Below are positions 38,141 to 48,900 of a stretch of DNA of 64,000 bases, piece by piece. This DNA comes from Euryodendron excelsum (lineage: Eukaryota; Streptophyta; Magnoliopsida; Ericales; Pentaphylacaceae). The number at the start of each line of letters is the position of its first letter. Within the stretch, counting starts at the first letter, position 1. A program made the translations under genes and the position numbers. The notes under the pieces are model-generated. The model was not told where the DNA came from. It worked only from the letters and a program-made list of their open reading frames with translations, and made no database searches. Location: assembly GCA_033060915.1 (NCBI GenBank), contig CM065386.1, positions 8,037,501 to 8,101,500 on the forward strand. Reading direction: 5' to 3'.

Positions 38141-38251
38141 TTAAATTTTCATGAAGAACTTTTCTTTTCCCTTGTCCAGTGGTGATGGGTTTAGTGGGAT
38201 TTGGATTCTTTATATTCCTGGTACTGCACCAAGAGATTTCAATAAGGTAGA
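38141..38251. repeat. Direct repeat flanking the Mutator-like insertion (right)
   Basis: This is the second copy of 36387-36495. It is closer to paralogous block B in its TTCAATAAGGTAGAGGTAACAA end than the left copy is, so it is probably the original continuation of the block. Confidence 0.8.
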
Positions 38252-38259
38252 GGTAACAA

Positions 38260-38511
38260 CAGGGCCGGCCCTGAGGTAAGCCCAGTAAATCTTTGAGCTT
38301 GGGCAACTCCAGGCCAGGGCAACCCTTAAGGTTTAAAAAAAAAAAGTTTTTTTTTATTTTTGTAAAGAAAAAAATTATTTGACCAAAATTTTTTTTATTC
38401 TTATATAAAATTTTTTTTTAACTTATATGACTTGTTTTGATAATAAATTAATAATAAAAAAACAACATATTTGAGTTTAGGCTTAAACAACCCAATTAAC
38501 AGGCCGGCCCT
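38260..38511. mobile_element. hAT-type MITE, 252 bp, with 8-bp target duplication
   Basis: The terminal repeats are CAGGGCCGGCC at the left and its inverse at the right, flanked by GGTAACAA at 38252-38259 and 38512-38519. Block B has the uninterrupted site (AGAGGTAACAAGGCATGC near 20610), which proves insertion after duplication. The interior is T-rich and noncoding. If the terminal G at 38512 is counted as element, the duplication is 7 bp. Confidence 0.92.
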
Positions 38512-39111
38512 GGTAACAAGCCATGCTTAGGCTGGTTTAAGAAATCACTTGAAAGAAGATGAATGAAGGTGATTGCGTGGGCGGCCTGGCTCAACCAGGA
38601 GATATATATATATATATATATATTCATAAATAGGTATATATGTCTCTGTTGGCCTCGAAGGCAAGGCTGCCAGGGCTAAAAATTCTGATCTAAGGGTCCA
38701 AGCAGACCTATGATATCTATCTACACCTATTTCTGAAGAAAAAGACCTAGCTATGGTATATCTCACTTGTATCACTATCATCTATCTCCCCCTTCCCCCT
38801 ACTTAGACAAATGTATTATAAACTTCAATTTGTTGGAGGGAGGACATGAACATTCAAACCAAAGGGAGTTCTATAAACAGCTAGTTTAAACTTTTGCCTT
38901 CCATCGCTTTCCTATATATTTTTATAATCCCCCTAGATGATATACTTCTGAAAGGAATACATGTTATACATATAATATAGGTATATATCAGTGTGCCATG
39001 ACGCAAAAAGTAGAACTCTAGCTGACATATTGTTTTTCATAGAGAGCCGGCGAGCAAAGGCATAGTTGATTGTTGACTTCCTTCCGTCTTCATCCATCAG
39101 TTTACACCGAC

Positions 39112-39552
39112 GGCATGTTTGGTTAGGGATAATTAATACTGTGAGATTAAAAAAGTAATAATAGATGATAAGTAATATTTGATATTGTGATAGAAAATTA
39201 CTTATATTACATTTAGTTAAGATAAGATTACGATAGAGATAAGAAATATTATTTTATCAAAATATCACATTAAAAAATAAAAATTAAAAAAAAAATTAAT
39301 TTTAAATTATAATATAAGTATTTAATATTATATTAACTTATTATAATAATATAAGCATGATAAAAATGTTATTTTAGAGTTTATCTTAAAGAGGGGATAA
39401 GTAATACCATTTCTTTATAGTATTACTTATCTCTCATTATGGGAGATTAATAGTCATCTCACACAATTTTTTTTTTGTCAAATATAAGTTTTATGGAATT
39501 CACAAAATAACTAATCCAATCTCTTATTTTTATCTCTCAACCAAACGTGCCC
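39112..39552. mobile_element. MITE with about 20-bp terminal inverted repeats, 441 bp
   Basis: The left end GGCATGTTTGGTTAGGGATAA pairs with the right end, whose reverse complement is GGGGCACGTTTGGTTGAGAG. The interior is AT-rich with GATAAG and TTATCTC motifs repeated inversely. Block A (about 17960-17975) lacks it; block B has a truncated copy (21208-21385). The superfamily is uncertain because no clear target duplication was found. Confidence 0.75.
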
Positions 39553-40051
39553 CAAAGGTCCAAAACCCATTAAATATTAAGAGAATCCCTGGTGTTTGGC
39601 CACACTGTTTGGGGAATATACCCTATGGTAATGCTTCAACATTCAGCCATGCATGCAAATCCACTACAGGACCATGTTCTTAAACGGAAAAAGCAAAAAA
39701 GTCAAATCAAACTTCAATGCAAAACTAAACGCGTTATTGTAATTGTTCTGCTGAGTTGTTGATTACAGCCTTCTTGTAGAGAAGGAAAAGTAGCCGAGGA
39801 GAAAATAAAAGAAAAGTAATTTTTTTTTTTTTATTAATTTAAAAAAAAATAAAAAAAAAGTGGAGAGAAAAAAAAAGAAGAGAGAGATTGATTTAATATT
39901 TTTGTTTCTTTTTCCCTTTCCTTCTCTGATAGGTAGAACTAAAATAGAAACAAAAATATCAAACAATGATTTTTATTTTCTTTTCCTTTCCAAGTTCCAA
40001 AAAAAGGCTGTTGGGATTATCCTACACACCAACCATCTCTTTTTTTATTTA
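39553..40051. repeat. A-type tail retained in copy 2
   Basis: The sequence AAGAGAATCCCTGGTGTTTGG to CTACACACCAACC matches 17978-18180 of unit A and is deleted from block B. A run of A- and T-rich low-complexity sequence (39800-39900) is inserted within it. Confidence 0.75.
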
Positions 40052-40254
40052 GGGATGTTTGAACCCAACTTATTTAATAGTTTATAGTTTATATTTATAA
40101 CTTTTTTGAAATGTATTTAATAAAGTAATTTAAAAAAAAGCTGCTTATTTCTAATTTTTTTTAAAAAACTATTTGAAAATGTGATTTTTTGAAATTAGCT
40201 TATAACTTATAACTTATGACTTATAACTTATTAGCAAGTCACTCAAACACCCTC
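40052..40254. mobile_element. Tourist-like MITE, 203 bp, with TTA target duplication
   Basis: The ends GGGATGTTTGA and (reverse complement) GAGGGTGTTTGA are flanked by TTA at 40049-40051 and 40255-40257. The paralogous sites at about 18197 and 34216 are empty (ACTTATTAAACTAG). The interior has repeated TATAACTTATAAC. TTA targets point to the PIF/Harbinger superfamily, but its ends are unlike those of the 29217 element, so that transposase is not an obvious donor. Confidence 0.85.
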
Positions 40255-40294
40255 TTATTAGATTAGTTTCTTGTCATAATTGAGAATTATGCAT

Positions 40295-40296
<2 letters not shown>

Positions 40297-40337
<41 letters not shown>
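40297..40337. repeat. (TC)n microsatellite
   Basis: About 41 bases of TC occupy the same paralogous position as 18579-18609 and the contracted site near 34453. Confidence 0.9.
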
Positions 40338-40339
<2 letters not shown>

Positions 40340-40360
40340 GTATGCATGTGAAAATAAAAT

Positions 40361-40691
40361 TGTAAGTGAAGTCTTACACCGATTGGACACGAAAGTCATC
40401 ACCTCTATATATCCCGGTAGGCAACCCTCACGTTGTAAATTGATTTTTAGAGTTAAGTTAGATCTATTGGTTCTTCAATATGGTATCAGAGTTGAGTTTT
40501 GAACGACCTTCTCCTCTTAAGACTACTTAGCTTATGCTCTTGTTTCACATATCCACGTTTCTCATGAAAAAGGATGTAAGTGAAGTCTCGCATTGTTTGA
40601 ATACAAAAGTCATTATTTCTATATATCCCATTCGACAATCCTCATCTTGTAAACCGATTTTCAGAATTAAGTTAGGCCAATGACTTGTTCA
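40361..40691 (+). mobile_element. TRIM (terminal-repeat retrotransposon in miniature), 331 bp
   Basis: Two direct repeats of exactly 117 bp (40361-40477 and 40575-40691) both begin TGTAAGTGAAGTC and end TTCA. Right after the first comes TATGGTATCAGAG (about 40479-40491), the usual initiator-tRNA-Met primer-binding site. Right before the second is a purine tract GAAAAAGGA (40566-40574). The 97-bp interior has no coding capacity. ATAAAA occurs at both outer flanks, but a perfect 5-bp target duplication is not clear. The element is absent from paralogous sites near 18630 and 34485. Confidence 0.88.
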
Positions 40692-41428
40692 ATAAAAACA
40701 ATCAAATCTTGGTTTTGTTTGTCTATCTCAGATCTTTCAAACTCAATACAACCAACCCCACAAGAGTCTTTCTCCACGTATTCATAGCATCACTATCATC
40801 ATCTGCTCGGAATACAATTACAGCATGGTCAAGTATGAAGCTCTCTTTCATCAGCAGCAACACTCATGGTCGTTCATTAGCAGTATGAATAACAATATTT
40901 TTTAAAAAAATTCGAAAATCTTAAAAAAAATTTTGTTATATGTTATACTCCGAAATAATCTTATCAACCTTCTGGCACCAATTACTGATGTTTGTTGGAA
41001 TTTCGTTTATGTTTACAATTGGTTTTTCTTCTCTCTGAAAATTTTTTTTTTTTTTTTTGGCTACACTGTATAGATTATCAACCTACTAGTATTCATTCCT
41101 TAAACTCGTTTAGAGTGACTGCTCACATGAATATTGAAAATTTCATGTAATGTAAATTATGTAATATATGCATGAATGATGACTATTCTGTGCAATTATG
41201 TCAACCTCGCAGTGCCCATAAATTAGAGCCACTGCTATGTAAGTTCATACAGAATGGCTAACATTCGTCTCTCTTGCGTGGGTAGCTTTGTAGTTAATAT
41301 GTAATGGGTTTAATCCCAAAAAAATTAAGCTCCAGCATCGCCAGTCGTTGTCAAGTTGTAACAAGTGGTCATGAAGTCTTGGTCATCGCCGACACCATCG
41401 GGCATCCATGAGATAATATTGATAGATA
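40692..41428. repeat. End of the large duplication (copy 2)
   Basis: The sequence aligns with 21410-22048 and keeps about 80 bp missing from copy 1 (TCATCATCTGCTCGGAATAC to GCAGCAACACTCATGG). That part also matches block M, showing the tail itself came from an M-like unit. Confidence 0.8.
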
Positions 41429-43786
41429 TACATATATGTATGTAAATTTTTTTCAGTCTCTACCGATCAATAAAGAGGCCAGGGGGCACAGCCGTGAAGC
41501 TTGACTAGTCATCGAGCTCTGTTTCATGGTAGATTTCCCTTTCAAAATGGAAATACTTGTTAATGGTTGTTATAACAGACACTGATGTCTTATGGTCCGT
41601 TGGATACAATTTTTTTTAGTTTTTTTAGTTTATAAATAAAAAAGTTAATTTTTTTTTTACTTTTTTAATTTTATAAATTAGAAATATATAAAAAAATAAA
41701 TAATAAAAAATAATTTTTTTAAATTTTTACTTATAAATTAAAAAAAAAATTATGCCAAAAAATGCTACCAAATGACCCTACGTCAACTGAGTATAGGTTG
41801 GGAGGGGGGGTTAAGTAAAGTTTTTACAAAGCCAACCAAATCTGACATTATTATTTTGAAAGAATGGTCTTTGGGTACGGATTTTACCAAATTATGTACT
41901 CGGAGAGTTTTGGTAATTGGTTCAATCCCGTTAACCAATTAATCCTAACTTTTATTATGTGCATGAAGCAATCAATCAATCAATCACGTAACACAAAGAT
42001 TTTTACACGAAAAGTGAAATGGAAAATTTTACTTGACTCTAAGCTAGTTAAAAAATGCACTATAAGGATAAATATAATTAACTTACAAATCCAACCCCAT
42101 TGTATACCATCCAGGTGTCACAAATACCAATTTTTGAGTGTGCGCTTCTTGTATTGATTTTATTATTCCGGTTACTTATTAGTCATTCGGTTTTTTGATA
42201 TTATATCTATACATTGGACATCATTTGTGTCACTTTCAATCATCAAGTGCACTTGTTTGTAATATAGCCAAAAATTGACCAGACCAACCAACGTCTAGAA
42301 GGATTTTAAGAAAAATCTTAAAATTCAAGTCCCATCCCCTTAAAAATTTTGACTTTTCTTTTGCTACTATTTTTAAAATTATGGAATTAAAAGATGAACT
42401 TTGATACTTTTAAAAATAGAAATAATTCACAAAAATATAACTAGGAAAGAAACTGTTTAGCATAGATCCATGACAAAAAACATGCATAACAAAATTGCTT
42501 ATTTTACAGTCTATTTGGAGCTTGAAGGGAAAAAAAAAAAAAGAAAAAAAAAAGTAATTTTCCTTCGTCTCTTTATTTGGTTCCTAATTAAAGAGGACAA
42601 AAAAAAAATGAAAAGAAAGAAAGGGAAAGTAATTTTCCTTCTCACTTTCTTTTTTATCTTATTTTCTCTTTCCTTCGTAATAGTTATCCTACTATTTTTT
42701 CTTTCCTTTTAAATTTCAAATAAGGTAAAGTTAATTTCTTTTCATTTTCTTTACAAAACTAAACAAAGAAAAAAAAGTTATTTTCTCTATAATTTCTCTC
42801 TCACTTCCACAACCCGCAAACTTTTAATAATTCTAGTACTCCTGCTTGTGGCATTTACTCTTGATTCTTAATTACAATAATGTCACTGCTACATTATTTT
42901 GGTGAATTTTTTGTACAAATTTTTGTAGAATAATAGCATTTTCCTTACTTATTTTGACAAACCCAATAAGCTTATACGTAAATTTGATTTTGGAGACCAA
43001 TGCTGTGTCTTCCTTCTTGCAGCATAACCAGTATACAAAGTCATATTGTTACAAAACTACTCTTAAAATCAAAAGTACATGAGACATGGTTCGGCCCAGA
43101 TTGTTCATTTATTCAACTCTAGGAGGTTAGTTTGGTAGTTAAGATTTAAGAATTCAGGATCTTTCATCTGATAATTATTTAATTTGTGTTTGAAAGCTTG
43201 CACTAGATTTGGAACTAGCCCGGTTACCGGTTAGCCCAAAAAAAACAAAGATTGTTCATTCAGGGCCGTGTCAATTTCCAATTCGTTGATGCTATTTTTT
43301 TCTTGATTGAGACACTCCAAAGAATTCATTGAGCATAAATATTTTAATTTCGTTGAGGTTATCTTCTTCTTGATTGATACACTTCTAAGAATTCAACTTG
43401 CACACTCTCTCTCTCTCTCTCTCTCCAAAGAAAATTAAACCACCTAGTCTTCGTGGCAGCCAATACTTTTCGAAGTCAACTAATACTACAAATTCAAAGG
43501 TGCGGAGGACATGTCCATTACCTACTTAGATTTACAAGAAGGAATGTGTGGTTTCAATGCATAAAATTTCAACATACACTATACAATGGTTTAATGGATA
43601 ATGCTATACAATTGAAAAATTCATACAAAATTTATTATCAGAATGATGTGGTTAAGTTGTGAGCCTATCACTTTAAAATAAACAACCCACCAAGATGTTT
43701 GTTTATTACAAAACTATCATCGCCACATTATTTTGGTATAGAATTTTGTACAAAAATTATGAAAGAATAGTATTTTCCTAGTTTAA
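41429..43786. other. AT-rich intergenic sequence upstream of RLK2
   Basis: The stretch holds poly-A/T tracts (about 41640-41760 and 42530-42780), a (TC)n run at 43405-43425 and no recognised gene or terminal repeats. Short open frames here are low-complexity Lys/Phe runs and were not accepted. Confidence 0.6.
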
Positions 43787-43816
43787 TATATGTATATATA
43801 TATATATATATATATG
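43787..43816 (+). promoter_or_regulatory. TATA-rich core promoter region of RLK2
   Basis: A TATATATA run of about 25 bases lies about 97-125 bp upstream of the RLK2 ATG, similar to the TATA spacing of RLK1. Which TATA is used cannot be told. Confidence 0.5.
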
Positions 43817-43911
43817 GTTAGGCATCTCATTCGATCATCAACACTTGGAGACATTTCTACATTTAATTTGAAGCTCTATCTCTACTATACTCCGTTTAAG
43901 CACTTCTAAAC

Positions 43912-45947
43912 ATGGTCTTCTCTCGACTTCTTGCTTCACTCGTTGTACTTATTTACGTGGCTAGTGTCTTTGGAGCCGCTCGTCTGGCTGCCGACGAAGG
44001 TATAACGAGTAAATATACAAGTGTGTGTTGTGGGAGAGAGACAATGATCTACAGTACTACTTTCAAGCCTGTTTTTTCTTTATAAATTTGCCTCAAATAT
44101 GAAGATAAGAACATAGATGCAGTTTTATCTTTTTACATACATGTTTGAACATTTTTAACTCGTTCTTTGCAGTGGAAGCTTTGAAGCAGATTGGAAAGAC
44201 GATGGGAAAGGACTGGAACTTCAGCGTAGATCCATGCAGTGGAGAATCGGGTTGGTTCACTCCAGATGCGACGAAAGATTTGACGAATGCAGTCACCTGT
44301 AACGCCGACTGCGCCGCAAATAGCACCAGTTGCCATGTCGTTAGTATGTAAGCCCCTCTCTCTCTCTATAAGCCTTTGATTCGTTGCTTTTATTCTGTTG
44401 AGAAGTTTTGAGAGTCCTTCATCCACTGATGTTTGTTTTTGTTAGGTTTTCTATTTTATTCGTTTCTTTAGTTTTCTTCAGGGGCTAAGCTTCAATGTAG
44501 TTAAACTATTTGTCACCGGCAATTACTTTGGCCCTCTCGAAAGCCGCCAAAATTGCTATAAAAAATCTCAAATTAAGTCCCTGGAAGGAGAGGACTTTGA
44601 GTTATAACATATGGAGATTTTTAGTTTAACTTCTTATATTTTTTTATGGGCCTTTGAATTACACTCTACTTTTAATCGTTTTTAATGAAAACTCAAAAAA
44701 ATAAAAAAACATGATACTTTTACAAAAAAATTCGTACAAAATTTACATATAATATGATGTAACAGTGACAATTTTATAATTAAAGATCATTATAATGGAT
44801 ATTTATTTTAAAGTGAAAGGCTCTCATTAAGACGCATAATAATGTATATAAATTTTGTATGAATTTTTTGTTTGTAACTACTTAATTATTAGTGTTGATA
44901 TGTGGTCAAAGAAGGTGGACAGGCCATAATGGTACACACTATAAGAAAAGTACGCTAGTCGATTAAAGTAAGGACAAAGATTTTCAAAATTACTCTTATC
45001 ATGTGTACATGACAGCACATTAAGTTGTCACGTAATTGTATTAAAAATTTCATTAAGCTCTTTCTAAATTTGAGACACCATACATAAGATTAATATATTA
45101 TAAAAGATACTCAAATAAAAAATTTAAATTTAAATATAAATACATAACTAAATGGTACGCTGTCACGCATTATAGTGGAAGGTATTTCTCCAACTCAAGT
45201 TGAAGAAAATCCACATGGTGCCTGAAATCTAGAAAATCCATAGGGTGCCTCAAAAATTTTAGGACCAACCAAATTGGTTTAGTTTTTCGGGTTGGTGATT
45301 TGATTTTAATTTTTAAACACAAAACTAAACTGACTTAGGTGTACGATCCAACCAACCCAACCAGAGAAAGTTTTGGGTAGAGCTGCGAGTCTTATTGCTT
45401 TGTATAATTTTATTACTAGTGTAATCATATATATATATAAATATAAAAGTTGTGTTTGAGTTTATATTTTGTCTCTTTTTTACGTGACACTTTAAATGTT
45501 AAGTTACTTTTAAAATGTTACGTCACATGAGCAATTTATTAGATAACTATTAAATTTATTATTTTATTAAACTTACTATATTAGTTTTGTAATATATATA
45601 TATAAGATAAGATAAGATTAGTTTTGTAATATAGATAAGGTACATATATATCATATCAGATTGTCAGGACTCTTTTTGAACTTAATATCTATAAAAATAA
45701 TAAATAATTAATTAAAAAAAATATATATATATATATATCAATATCTATTTATATTTTAGAGATATGATATGATATATTAGTTTTGTAATATAAATAAGAT
45801 GCATATATATCATATCAGATTGTCAATAGTCTTTCTGAACTTAATATCTATAAAAATAATAATTATAATTAAATAAAATATTATATATATATATATCAAT
45901 ATCTATTTACAGTTTAGAGATATGATACGATGTATTAGTTTTGTAAG

Positions 45948-45979
<32 letters not shown>

Positions 45980-48900
45980 AGATTAGTTTTGTAAAATAAA
46001 TAAGATATATATATATATATATAATATCAGGTTGTTAAAACTTTTTTGAACTTAATATCTAAAAATGTGATTATAATTAAATAAAATACCATATATGTTA
46101 ATATTTATTTATATTTTAAGATACGATACGATTGTATAATTAATTATTATAAATTTTAAATTAACTATTTATGATTTGAACAACTCTTACTCTGCACAGA
46201 TTGACACCTAGTATAGAATAATAATAACGTATTATACAGTGATTATATATAGAATTGCTTAAACAAAATAAGTCATAACCGACAACATCGAGGCATGTTG
46301 ATGATAAACTATAAAGCTTATACAGTTTTATAAAAAATAAGATTGGTTTGAGTAGATTTTTGAGTTACTTCGTTGCCCAATCACCAACTCGAGAACTGAA
46401 TTAATTTGGTTGGTCTTAAATTTTTGAGTTAAAAATTAAAAAAATAGTTTAATAATTAAATAGTATTAATTGTTCAGTCGTAATTCCTATCAAATAATAA
46501 AATGTGACGTGTGAATACATCAGTATCTTGAAATTGTGGTTTAGTGGAAAGATTTTGAAATAAACACCTTATCAGATTTTACCGTTTGGTATTCTTCTTT
46601 AAAAGTATTTTTACTACACTACAAATTTAAGTTGTTGATGTATTCCGACACCATATGCTATCAATTGATAGAAATTAATACTGAGCACTCAGTACTACCT
46701 AACCAGTAGACTTTTTTCTTTCCAATAACTCAATTGAATATATTAAAATTTAGGAGTAATTATATTTTACCTTCTTGTGGTTTAAGCCAAAATAAGATAA
46801 CTTAAAAGTGAATACACGCCCCCTTTGTGATTTAAATTTATCTACAAAATACATAAAAACCATTAGATTTAACGAAAATTTTGTCATATAGGTATTTTCA
46901 TCATTTTGTATCTCCAAATTAGAACATTAAAAAGACGATTTGGTAAAATAATAAAAAATTTCTTTTGGTATAGAATAACCAAATCGTCTTTTTAATATTT
47001 TAATTTGAAAAGATAAAATAACAAAAATAATTCTATGATAAAATTTTTGTTAAATCTAATTTTTTTTATTTATTTTGTAGATAAATTCAAACTACATAAA
47101 TCATGTGTTCACTTTTATATCACAAAAAATTATCTAATTTTAACTCAAAAATAAGAAAATAAAGTATAATTACTCCTAAAATCTAATCAATCCCACTTAT
47201 GAAGGCCAGTGGTTCAATTGTGAGTTATTTTGGCCATGGATATATTAAAATCTAATCAAACCCAACTTATGAAGGCTCTCTCACCTTTTTCACAGTAACT
47301 AGGACTTTTCTAGTGCAGCCTGATCCCGAAAAGAAGGAAGAAAAAAAAAAATTAAAGAAACCCATGTAAAGTTAGCACTGGAATGGTGTTTCGATTCCAA
47401 AATTTTGCTTGAAAACAACTGAATTTAGAAAAATAAATTTAAATTATACTCTCAATTTTTAAAACATTTAAAATTCATTAAAAGAAAAAAAAAAATACTA
47501 CGTACATGTTTACCGATCACACCTTCAACGACTCTTATTAAGTTGACACACGCTGATAGGTAAATCAATTCTCACTCTCTCTCTCTATCTACCTATCAGC
47601 ATGTGTCAAGTGATTAGAGACGTAATCGGTAGGCATGTACGTAACATTAATGAAAGAAAAATGCCAGAATAATGCAAGTGATAAATGTTTTTTATTTTCC
47701 AATTCTTGCGTGATATTTGCTCTTTAAAGCTCTAAAAACTGTTTTTTTATTTTTTACTTTTTATAATAATACAGAATTCTCAAGCAACAGAATCTTCCAG
47801 GCACACTTCCACCAGAATTGGTGAAGCTCCCTTACCTCCAAGACATGTAAGCAATTCACTCCCCCAATACTTGCATTCCATTCTATGCTCTCATCATTTT
47901 TTGGTTAATTGTTTTTCAAAATTTTAAAAATTGTTTTCAAAATTTCGAAAAAGGTTACCAAAAATGCTCTTGAAAACAGAAACCTACTGTTCACTCATTT
48001 CATTCTCATTTTTGCAGTGACCTCGTCCGCAACTACCTCAACGGTTCAATCCCTAAAGAATGGGGTTCCATGCAACAACTAGTAAACATGTATGCAAACT
48101 CACCCCCTCTTCCTTCTCTCTATGTGTGTATATATATGTACATGCGTATATATATTTATATACATATTTAAAAGCTTTTCTGCTGTTCTAGTAAGATAAC
48201 GGTGTTTTCGCAGCTCTCTTGTTGGAAATCGGTTGACGGGTTCGATCCCGAAAGAATTGGGAAACATCAGCACACTCAAAAAAATGTAAAATTCTAAACA
48301 AATGCGTGTTTCTTTCAGATTTCAGTGTATGAGATTGCCTAAGCGTCTTGTGTTGTTAAGCATTTGATTTTAATTTCTATTTGACTGTGATGATATTCAC
48401 AGAACCGTCGAGTTCAATCAGCTTTCGGGAGCTATTCCCCCGGAGCTTGGGAATCTTCCTATTATAGAACAATTGTGAGCCCTATTTTATTTGTATAATG
48501 TTTTTTATGTTCGTATGTATTTATTATTTTATATATGCATATATATTTTACTAAAACTCTGCTCTTGTCAAGGGTTTTGAATGGTAACGTCGTCAATAGT
48601 AATTGATTAAACTTATTTTGTTATTCTAGGCATTTTACCTCGAACTATTTTACGGGGGAGTTGCCCGGAAATCTTGCAAATCTGACCACATTGAAGGACT
48701 TGTAAGCTTAGTTTCATTTTCGTTTTTCCATTTATATTTCTTGCAGTAATTAACGGATTTGGCATTTTGACACTACTTATTTTTGGATATAACAAAATGT
48801 AGCCGGATTGGTGCTAACTACTTCACAGGAAAGATTCCCAATTTCATTGAAAATTGGACAAGTCTTGAAAAATTGTGAGACCTTAACCATCTTTAATAAG

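Larger units (their letters stand above)
36061..39111. repeat. Duplicated intergenic block B' (copy 2), interrupted by insertions
   Basis: The block is homologous to B (20220-21207). It is interrupted by a Mutator-like element (36496-38140) bounded by about 110-bp direct repeats and by a hAT MITE (38260-38511). Outside these, landmarks such as AGCCGGCGAGCAAAGGCATAG are nearly identical in the two copies. Confidence 0.85.

Noticed and set aside
42470..42712. Lys/Phe-rich 80-codon open frame
   Set aside because: Product of poly-A/poly-T tracts.
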